Positions 57,895 through 64,000 of a DNA stretch of 64,000 nt are shown one piece after another (position 1 is the first letter of the stretch; the number at the start of each line of letters is the position of its first letter). Both the position numbers and the translations under genes were made by a program. Under the pieces are notes generated by a model, which was given only the letters and a program-made list of their open reading frames with translations, had not been told where the DNA came from and made no database searches. This DNA comes from Microbacterium sp. LKL04 (lineage in GTDB: Bacteria > Actinomycetota > Actinomycetes > Actinomycetales > Microbacteriaceae), in NCBI RefSeq assembly GCF_900102005.1, contig NZ_LT627736.1:2852001-2916000 (forward strand). The letters are read 5' to 3'.

Positions 57895-60378
57895 TCAGCG
57901 GGCGATGCGCACGGCGCCGGAGGTCCGGCTCACCGTGTCGTAGCCGCTGAGGCTGCCCGTGATGCGCACCGACAGGCGGTCACCACGGTCGCCCCGGGCG
58001 ACCGAGTACGACGCCTTGGTCGCGCCGGCGATCGCCCTGCCGTTGTTCAGCCACTGGTACGACAGCCGCGTTCCCTCGGTCCACGCGCCGGCACGGGCGG
58101 TCAGCGTCTTGCCGACCTTGGCCGAGCCGGTGACGGTCGGCGTCGACGCGCGGAGGGTGCCCTTCGCGACCTTCGTCGTCGCAGCCGAGGTCTTCGCCGC
58201 GGTCGTGTACCCCGACTGGGTGCCGGTCACCCGCACCGAGATGCGGGTTCCGGCGTCGGCGGCCGTCAGCCGGTGCGTCGCGGTGACCGCACCGCGGATC
58301 GGCGAGCCGTCGCGCATCCACTGGTACGCGAACGCTGTGCCCTTCGTCCACGTGCCGGGCTTCGTCGTCAGCGTCGCGCCGACCTTCGCCGAGCCCGACA
58401 CCGTCGGCGTGCCGACGGTCAGAGCGGCGGGCGCCACCGTGACCGTGCGGTCGACGCGCGCGCGGTTGCCTGCGGCATCCTTCACGACGTAGCGGAGGGT
58501 GTACGTGCCGAGCTTCTTCGTGTCGACCGTGCCGCGGACCGACAGCTCGGCGGTGAGGTCGCCGTCGACCGCGTCGCGCGCGGTCACGCCGGCGAGAGCG
58601 TCGAAGGTCGATCCGAAGCTGACGGTGGTGGATGCCGGGACGCTGATCTCGGGCTTCACGAAGTCCTCGCGCAGGCCCGCCTCGCGGAAGTGCGTCGAGT
58701 GCATGCCGAACGAGTCCTTCAGGTGCGGCATCCAGCAGGCGTCGTTGTGTCGGCCCTCGGGGTAGACGGCCCACGTGTGGGGCACGCCCTTGTCGGTGAG
58801 GATCGTGTTCATCGAGCGTGCGGCGTCATCGAAGCGGTACTCGTCGAACTCGCACGCGTCGAAGTAGAGGTCGAACTTCTTCAGCTGCTTCGCGGTCATG
58901 TCGCCGGCCTGCTTGAGCGGCGTGGGAAGGGCGGAGCCGGAGTAGCTCAGCGAACCGATGTGCGAAGCGATGGAGGAGAACATCCCGGGGTTCGAGAGTC
59001 CGAGCGACCAGGCGCCGAAGCCACCCATCGACACACCCGTCAGGGCGCGGAAGTCGCGGCCCTCGAGGGTGCGGTACTCCTTGTCGACGAGGGGCACCAT
59101 CTCGGTGAGGAACATGCTGCGCCACGGCGTGCCGCCGTTCGGCTGGTCGGAATACCAGAGCGATTCGCCGTCGGGCATGATGACGATCGATTCGGCGAGG
59201 CCCTGCTTCCAGAGGCCGTCGAGGACGTCGTCGATGTCGCGCGGTTCCCACTCGCGGCTGCCGCCGTTGATGCCGTGCAGCAGATAGACGACCGGGTATT
59301 CGCGGTTCGGCTCGCTCAGGTAGGACGGGGGCAGGTAGGTCGCGAACTCGCGCGGCTGACCCTCGAGGTCGGAATCCACCGTCTCGCGGAAGAACCGGGA
59401 ATCGTTGCCGGTCTCGCGGAGCGTGGTCCCGTCGATGTGGAGGAACTGCTGGGATGCCGGCTGGAAGGTGTACGGCTCGCCGTCACGCGTGCCCGTGATC
59501 GTCCGGTTGGTGTCGACGACGAGGGCGCCGTCCTCGCCGGTGACGACCTCGACCTCGCTGTCGGTGAGGGTGAGGGAGCCCGACTCCTTCATCCAGTCGC
59601 GCAGCTCGCGGGCGCGCCGGTCCTTCGACCGGCCGTCGTGGAAGTAGCTCTTGTCGAGCGTCTTCAGGTACGCGTCGACATCGCCGGCCGCGAGAGCGGT
59701 CTTCTGCGCCTCGAGGACATCCGCCACGGCGGCCGACTGCGCGGCCGAGGCGCGGGGCCCGGTGATGCCGTAGACGTTCGCGCGGACGGCATCCTTCGAG
59801 TAGATCCCGACGGGTCCTTCGTACCAGCCGCCGCCGCCGTTCATGTCGTACAGGCGCACCGCGAGGGTGTTCTCGCCGCCGAAGTTCGGTGCGTCGGCCG
59901 GAACGGGGTAGAGACGCTTCTCGAACCACTGGCTGCTGGCAGCCGGCGGCATCGTGCCCGAACCGCCGATCCGCGTGCCGTTGAGGTAGGCCTCGTCGAC
60001 GTCGTCGAGGAAGCCGAGCGATGCGACGAGGTTCGTGCCCGCGGCATCCGGAGGCAAGGTGAAGGTCAGGCGGTACCAGCCGAACCCGTCGTAGTCGTCG
60101 AAGGGGGTGCCGTCGCCGGGGACGGTGATGTCCTGCCAGGACGAGTCGTCGAAGTCCGGCGAGGCGTAGGACGGGTCGTCGCCCTTCGCGAACTTCCAGG
60201 TGCCCCCGAGGTCGAGCGACACGCTGGTACCCGGCGATGTCGTGGCGCTGGCTGCGGGGGAGATCGGCTGGGCCGAGGGAGCGGCCAGCGCGGGGGTGGC
60301 GATGCAGAGCGACGTCGCGACGGCTGCCGCGGCGGTGATGGCGGCCAGACGGCGCCGTCGAGGGACGTGAGAATTCAC
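57895..60378 (-). CDS. Secreted multidomain esterase with Ig-like repeats
   Basis: An 827-aa secreted enzyme. Signal peptide 1-32 ends ALA. Residues 50-175 resemble the jelly-roll sugar-binding domain of GH2 enzymes (LDLGGTWKF, DFDDSSWQDITVPGDG, WYRLTF). An uncharacterised region follows (about 200-290). The esterase-D-type catalytic domain (about 310-560) has PVVYLLHGINGGSREW and nucleophile S450 in GVSMGGFG. Then come an HYR/DUF5011-like domain (about 580-655) and two repeats of an Ig-like module (GSAKVGxTLT, YQWxxxG) to the C terminus. There is no LPXTG or anchor. It probably removes acyl groups from plant polysaccharide. The leader holds a CCGGGC/GCCCGG hairpin (60403-60420) and two LacI operators; GTG 60378 has GGAG upstream. 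Confidence 0.9.
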   Translation of the reverse strand: MNSHVPRRRRLAAITAAAAVATSLCIATPALAAPSAQPISPAASATTSPGTSVSLDLGGTWKFAKGDDPSYASPDFDDSSWQDITVPGDGTPFDDYDGFGWYRLTFTLPPDAAGTNLVASLGFLDDVDEAYLNGTRIGGSGTMPPAASSQWFEKRLYPVPADAPNFGGENTLAVRLYDMNGGGGWYEGPVGIYSKDAVRANVYGITGPRASAAQSAAVADVLEAQKTALAAGDVDAYLKTLDKSYFHDGRSKDRRARELRDWMKESGSLTLTDSEVEVVTGEDGALVVDTNRTITGTRDGEPYTFQPASQQFLHIDGTTLRETGNDSRFFRETVDSDLEGQPREFATYLPPSYLSEPNREYPVVYLLHGINGGSREWEPRDIDDVLDGLWKQGLAESIVIMPDGESLWYSDQPNGGTPWRSMFLTEMVPLVDKEYRTLEGRDFRALTGVSMGGFGAWSLGLSNPGMFSSIASHIGSLSYSGSALPTPLKQAGDMTAKQLKKFDLYFDACEFDEYRFDDAARSMNTILTDKGVPHTWAVYPEGRHNDACWMPHLKDSFGMHSTHFREAGLREDFVKPEISVPASTTVSFGSTFDALAGVTARDAVDGDLTAELSVRGTVDTKKLGTYTLRYVVKDAAGNRARVDRTVTVAPAALTVGTPTVSGSAKVGATLTTKPGTWTKGTAFAYQWMRDGSPIRGAVTATHRLTAADAGTRISVRVTGTQSGYTTAAKTSAATTKVAKGTLRASTPTVTGSAKVGKTLTARAGAWTEGTRLSYQWLNNGRAIAGATKASYSVARGDRGDRLSVRITGSLSGYDTVSRTSGAVRIAR

Positions 60379-60426
60379 GGACTCCTACTTCCTTGTGGGA
60401 TGCCGGGCGTCGCTGCCCGGTGTGAC

Positions 60427-60504
60427 TGTGCACGTTCACGGAGGTGGTGATGGATCCGCTGTGAACGTGCACACAGAGTGGCACCGCATCATCCGCGATG
60501 TCAA
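60427..60504 (-). promoter_or_regulatory. Esterase promoter with two LacI operators
   Basis: Minus strand: -35 TTGACA (60504-60499), 18 bases, -10 CACTCT (60480-60475), then operator TGTGCACGTTCACA (60473-60460). A second site, TGTGCACGTTCACG on the plus strand (60427-60440), is centred 33 bases away, about three helical turns. Same design as the GH42 promoter. Confidence 0.85.
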
Positions 60505-60560
60505 CGCACAGCGCACGACGTGCGCATATGTGCACGCGTCGGGCGTCAGGCCATCAGGCG

Positions 60561-61595
60561 TCAGGCGGAGTCGCGCCAGACCACGGGACATTCGAGCACG
60601 CGTCCGCTCGTGCCGGGGTCCTCACCGCGAAGCTGGCGCAGCACGGACTCCGCTGCCGCCCGACCGAGCTCGCCGGCGGGCTGGTGCACGGTCGACAGCG
60701 GCGGATCGCACCGGAGGGCCCAGGAGCTGTCGTCGAATCCGACGATGCCGACGTCCTCCGGTACGACACGGCCGGCTGCCTGCAGGACGTCCATCGCTCC
60801 GGCGGCGACGGCGTCGCTCGACGCGAAGACGCCGTCGATGTCGGGTGCACGCTCGAGCAGTGCACGCATGCCCTCCTGCCCGTCGGAGTAGGAGTACAGG
60901 GGCACCCGCTCGACGAGCTGCGGGTCGAATCTGTTGCCGAGGGCGTCGACGAAACCGGCGAGACGGTCCGAGCCCGAGTCGCGGTCGAGGGCGGAGGCGA
61001 TCATCCCGATGCGCCGACGTCCCGTGGCCGCGAGCCGGTTCGTGATCTCGCGCGCGGCCCCGCGGTTGTCGATCGCGACGTAGGCGGCGTCGCCGATGTC
61101 GCGGGGGTGGCCGACGAAAGCGGCGGGCAGGCCGAGGTCGGCGACCGCACGGGTGATCGGGTCGCCCACGCGTGCCGAGACGATGATGACGCCGTCGATC
61201 AGGCCGCCACTCAGGTATCGGGCGAGGCGTTCGATGTCGCGGGTGGTGTCGGCGATCATGAACGACAGCTGGTAGTCCGCCTCGGACAGCGCCGCATTCG
61301 CGCCGAGAAGGATCGAGCCGATGTTCGGATCCTCGACGAAGAGCGAGTGGGGCTCGTGGACGATCAGGCCGATGGCTTGCGAGCTCTGCATGACGAGGCT
61401 GCGCGCGGCACGGTTGGGGACGAAGCCCACCTTGGCGATCGCGGCCTCGATGGCCTCACGCGCCTCGTTCGAGACGTAGGGCTGGCCGTTCAGCACGCGG
61501 CTCACCGTTCCGCGCGAGACCCCGGCTTCGGTGGCCACATCCTTGACGGTCGCGCGACGGCGCCGGCCGATGACATCCGTGCGGTCGTTGCTCAC
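60561..61595 (-). CDS. LacI-family regulator of the esterase/GH42 locus
   Basis: A 344-aa repressor-like protein. The HTH is TVKDVATEAGVSRGTVSRVL (about residues 16-35) with the hinge through AARSLVMQ. The sensor domain has SDAVAAGAMDVLQAAG and GIVGFDDSSWALRCDPPLST. The gene lies between two targets and its own promoter carries an operator. GTG 61595 is six bases from -10 TACGAT and has no ribosome site, so the message looks leaderless. Five copies of TGTGNACGTTCACA-like sites in 1.4 kb are the proposed binding sites; the inducer is probably a galactoside. Confidence 0.94.
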   Translation of the reverse strand: MSNDRTDVIGRRRRATVKDVATEAGVSRGTVSRVLNGQPYVSNEAREAIEAAIAKVGFVPNRAARSLVMQSSQAIGLIVHEPHSLFVEDPNIGSILLGANAALSEADYQLSFMIADTTRDIERLARYLSGGLIDGVIIVSARVGDPITRAVADLGLPAAFVGHPRDIGDAAYVAIDNRGAAREITNRLAATGRRRIGMIASALDRDSGSDRLAGFVDALGNRFDPQLVERVPLYSYSDGQEGMRALLERAPDIDGVFASSDAVAAGAMDVLQAAGRVVPEDVGIVGFDDSSWALRCDPPLSTVHQPAGELGRAAAESVLRQLRGEDPGTSGRVLECPVVWRDSA

Positions 61596-61601
61596 GCGCT
61601 C

Positions 61602-61621
61602 ATCGTATGTGCACGCACACA
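61602..61621 (-). promoter_or_regulatory. Autoregulatory operator in the lacI promoter
   Basis: TGTGCACGCACACA (61608-61621) matches the locus consensus at 12 of 14 bases and occupies the spacer just upstream of the -10 TACGAT (61607-61602). Confidence 0.7.
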
Positions 61622-61714
61622 CGCTCCGTGCGCCCGCTGGTAAGCGAGTCGCAGGTCCAGGGATACCGCCTCTGCCGCCGATTCGCGGGAGAACGGGTGT
61701 CGCGCCCACCCGTG

Positions 61715-61803
61715 TTGACATCGGGGATTCGCTCTGCCTACTCTGTACACGTTCACAGAGCCTCAACGCGGAGGAACACCGCTTGATCCTGTGCACGTTC
61801 ACA
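61715..61803 (+). promoter_or_regulatory. GH42 promoter with two LacI operators
   Basis: -35 TTGACA (61715-61720), 18 bases, -10 TACTCT (61739-61744). Operator TGTACACGTTCACA (61744-61757) lies over the expected start site. A second operator, TGTGCACGTTCACA (61790-61803), lies in the leader, within a longer dyad GATCCTG...CAGGATC (61785-61808). A textbook repressible promoter. Confidence 0.88.
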
Positions 61804-61820
61804 GGATCCAAGAGGAGAAC

Positions 61821-63836
61821 ATGTCGGTCCCCGCCCGCCCCTTCGCGCACGACGGCATCGCGTTCGGTTGTGATTACAACCCCGAACAGTGGACGCCCGA
61901 CGTCTGGGATGAGGACATCGCGCTCATGCGCGAAGCCGGAGTCGACCTGGTCGCGATCAACATCTTCGGCTGGGCGCACATCGAGCCCCGTGCCGGTCAG
62001 TACGACTTCGCCCGCCTCGACGACATCATCGGCCGGCTGCACGCGGCCGGCATCCGCATCAACCTCGGCACCGGTACCGCCTCCACCCCCGCCTGGCTGA
62101 CGACCGCCCACCCCGAGATCCTCCCCGTGGTCGAGGACGGCACGCGCCGCTACCCGGGTGGGCGTCAGGCGTGGTGCCCGAGTTCGCCCGTCTACCGCCA
62201 GGCCGCCCTCGCGCTCGTGGACGCCGTCGCCGCCCGCTACGGCTCGCACCCCGCGATCGCGCTCTGGCACGTGTCGAACGAGCTCGGCTGCCACAACGCG
62301 CTCTGCCACTGCGACGAGAGCGCCGCCGCGTTCCGCGTCTGGCTGCAGGCCCGTTACGGCACCGTCGAGGCCGTGAACCGAGCGTGGGGCACCGCGTTCT
62401 GGAGCCAGACCTACTACGAGTGGGACGAGATCCTCACTCCCAAGGCGACCCTGTCCAGCCGCAACCCGGGGCAGATGCTCGACTTCCACCGCTTCAGCAG
62501 CGACGCCCTTCTCGCGCACTACCGTGCCGAGGCGGAGGCCATCCGCGCCCACAGCGAGATCGCGATCACCACGAACTTCATGGTGACCGCGCACATCGAG
62601 AACCTCGACTACTGGTCGTGGGCGGGCGAGATGGACGTCATCGCGAACGATCACTACCTCGACCACCGACTCGGCGACCCGCGGTCCGAACTCGCGTTCG
62701 CCGCGGACCTCTCGCGCGGTCTCGCGCAGGGGTCTCCGTGGATCCTCATGGAGCACTCGACCGGCGCCGTCAACTGGCAGCCGCTGAACAAGCCCAAGGC
62801 TGCCGGTGAGATGATCCGCAACTCGCTGACCCACGTCGCACGCGGCGCCGACGGCGTCTGCTTCTTCCAGTGGCGCGCCTCGGTGCAGGGGAGCGAGAAG
62901 TTCCACTCCGCGATGCTTCCCCACGCCGGCACCGACTCCGCCGTGTGGCGCGAGGTCGTCGAGCTCGGCGGGATCGTCGACCGCCTCGGCGAGGTCGCAG
63001 GCTCCCGCGTCGAGTCCGACATCGCGTTCCTCTTCTCGTGGGAGTCCTGGTGGGCGACCCAGAGCGAGACCCGCCCGAGCCAGGCGTTCGGCTACCTCGA
63101 GCAGGTGCACGCCTCGTACCGTGCCCTGCACGCGAACGGCCTCACCGTCGACGTCGTGGCCCCCGGCTCGGACCTCTCCGGCTACCGCATGGTCGTCGTC
63201 CCGGGCGTCCACCTCATGACCGAAGCGGATGCCGCGGTCCTGACCGCGTGGATCGCCGCCGGCGGCACCGCACTCGTCACCTTCTCGACCGCCATCGTCG
63301 ACGAGAACGACCGGGTCTACACCGGCGGCTACGCGGGTCCGCTCCGCGAGGCCCTCGGCCTGCACATCGAGGAGTTCGCCCCCGTCGCGTCCGAGGTGTC
63401 GCTGACCCTGAGCGACGGATCGACGGCACGGCTGTGGTCCGAGCGGTCCCGCACCACCACGGCCGAGGCCCAGGCATCCTTCACCGACGGCCCCGCCGCG
63501 GGGATGCCGGCGCTCACCCGCAACGCCTGGGGCGAGGGTGCCGCGTGGTACCTCGCCACCGTTCCCAGCGACGCCGACTACCGTGACCTGGTCACGCGTC
63601 TCGCCGACGAGGCCGGAGTCGCTCCGGCCGCCGTCGTCGAGCCCCGTTCGCGCGACCTCGAGATCGTCCGCCGACGCGGGGAGCTCGCGTCCTATCTCTT
63701 CGTGATCAACCACGGCGAGACCGATGTCCACGTCGACTCCGACGGCGTGGACCTCGTGACCGGCACGCCCGTCGCCGGTCGCGCCACCGTGCCCGCCGGC
63801 GCGGTGCGCATCATCAGAGAGGAGGCGGCTGCATGA
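61821..63836 (+). CDS. GH42 beta-galactosidase
   Basis: Hydrolyses terminal beta-galactosides, probably oligosaccharides from galactan or arabinogalactan after import (no signal peptide). The 671-aa protein has the GH42 barrel (residues 10-390) with FGCDYNPEQW, acid/base E154 in HVSNELG and nucleophile E311 in ILMEHS. The Cys cluster CHNALCHC after the acid/base matches the zinc site of this family. A trimerisation domain (about 395-590) and a small beta domain follow. ATG 61821 has AGAGGAG upstream; the second operator lies in the leader. The stop overlaps the permease start (ATGA). Confidence 0.96.
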   Translation: MSVPARPFAHDGIAFGCDYNPEQWTPDVWDEDIALMREAGVDLVAINIFGWAHIEPRAGQYDFARLDDIIGRLHAAGIRINLGTGTASTPAWLTTAHPEILPVVEDGTRRYPGGRQAWCPSSPVYRQAALALVDAVAARYGSHPAIALWHVSNELGCHNALCHCDESAAAFRVWLQARYGTVEAVNRAWGTAFWSQTYYEWDEILTPKATLSSRNPGQMLDFHRFSSDALLAHYRAEAEAIRAHSEIAITTNFMVTAHIENLDYWSWAGEMDVIANDHYLDHRLGDPRSELAFAADLSRGLAQGSPWILMEHSTGAVNWQPLNKPKAAGEMIRNSLTHVARGADGVCFFQWRASVQGSEKFHSAMLPHAGTDSAVWREVVELGGIVDRLGEVAGSRVESDIAFLFSWESWWATQSETRPSQAFGYLEQVHASYRALHANGLTVDVVAPGSDLSGYRMVVVPGVHLMTEADAAVLTAWIAAGGTALVTFSTAIVDENDRVYTGGYAGPLREALGLHIEEFAPVASEVSLTLSDGSTARLWSERSRTTTAEAQASFTDGPAAGMPALTRNAWGEGAAWYLATVPSDADYRDLVTRLADEAGVAPAAVVEPRSRDLEIVRRRGELASYLFVINHGETDVHVDSDGVDLVTGTPVAGRATVPAGAVRIIREEAAA

Positions 63837-64000
63837 CCGCCACGGAAGTCCTCGTGACGCGTTCGTCGGCCAAGCCGCCGCGCGCGAAGCGGATCCCGCG
63901 GGCCAAGACCCCGCACAAGGGGGCGATCGCGGTCTTCCTGGGACCGTTCGGTATCCTCTTCGCCCTCTTCTATCTGCTGCCGATCGGCTATGCCATCTGG
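63833..64000 (+). CDS. Sugar ABC transporter permease, start only (runs off window)
   Basis: The first 56 codons are visible. A basic N-terminal tail (RAKRIPRAKTPHKG, residues 18-31) precedes helix 1 (AIAVFLGPFGILFALFYLLP), as in MalF-type permeases. ATG overlaps the GH42 stop, so translation is coupled and the transporter belongs to the same regulon. The rest of the transport genes should lie to the right. Confidence 0.85.
   Translation, partial: MTATEVLVTRSSAKPPRAKRIPRAKTPHKGAIAVFLGPFGILFALFYLLPIGYAIW

Noticed and set aside
60525..60540. Additional LacI operator TGTGCACGCG at about 60529
   Set aside because: Only the left half matches; the right half (TCGG) does not, and it is not placed at a promoter.
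60561..63731. Apparent giant LacI protein extended over the GH42 gene
   Set aside because: Only the last 344 codons match the LacI family. The extension is antisense to GH42, and a promoter, an operator and a GTG start separate the two.
1..64000. tRNA, rRNA, prophage or integrative element
   Set aside because: I looked for cloverleaf-like tRNA ends, integrases, transposases and composition shifts and saw none.

Overview
The window is high-GC (roughly 69% by eye) actinobacterial chromosome, most like Microbacterium or a close Microbacteriaceae relative. This is inferred from gene content and codon use, from many leaderless gene starts, and from the density of the heptamer GGATGCC/GGCATCC. No tRNA, rRNA, CRISPR array, insertion sequence or prophage was seen. 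About 53 protein genes fill nearly all the sequence.

Layout. 1-3076: a sugar ABC transporter (permease running off the left edge, plus lipoprotein binding protein) divergent from its LacI-type regulator. 3124-4277: a small alarmone synthetase and an unknown protein. 4347-10620: glgX-treY-treZ, a tightly coupled glycogen-to-trehalose operon. 10811-16793: mostly singletons (DUF222/HNH protein, TspO-like membrane protein, amidotransferase, HTH-less LysR-type sensor domain, SNase, hexapeptide protein, YitT-like protein, ABM protein). 16806-24096: nei2, lhr, and an ABC-F ATPase with a structured leader. 24377-31657: esterase, degenerate Nudix protein, threonine aldolase, MFS transporter, DUF6421-like protein with divergent Lrp regulator, lipid kinase. 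31729-35880: histidine kinase, response regulator, MacB-like ATPase and FtsX-like permease, a probable stress/export module. 35932-41643: SRPBCC-like protein, a circularly permuted GH3 beta-glucosidase behind a perfect CebR-type operator, ComB-like protein, SprT-like protein, helical-repeat protein, spermidine-synthase-like protein. 41792-47440: peptide/oligosaccharide ABC transporter with a fused double ATPase. 47521-53725: Leloir pathway and glucose-phosphate interconversion (galK, galT, galE, pgm) with a LacI regulator. 53789-57842: LysR regulator with divergent EamA exporter, pheA, luciferase-like oxidoreductase. 57895-64000: a carbohydrate locus with a secreted multidomain esterase, a LacI regulator, a GH42 beta-galactosidase and the start of a sugar ABC permease. 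It is tied together by five copies of the operator TGTGNACGTTCACA and by two promoters of the same design.

How it fits together. Imported or released galactosides (GH42 and its transporter) would feed galK-galT-galE and pgm. Glucose-1-phosphate feeds glycogen, and glgX-treY-treZ turns glycogen into trehalose. Several LacI-family regulators with visible operators control uptake and hydrolysis of plant-type oligosaccharides.

The strongest unexplained signals are not genes. They are the excess of GGATGCC in all reading frames and both orientations, the TANNNT box exactly 6 or 7 bases before the start codon of 20 genes, and three intergenic inverted-repeat elements that look dispersed.
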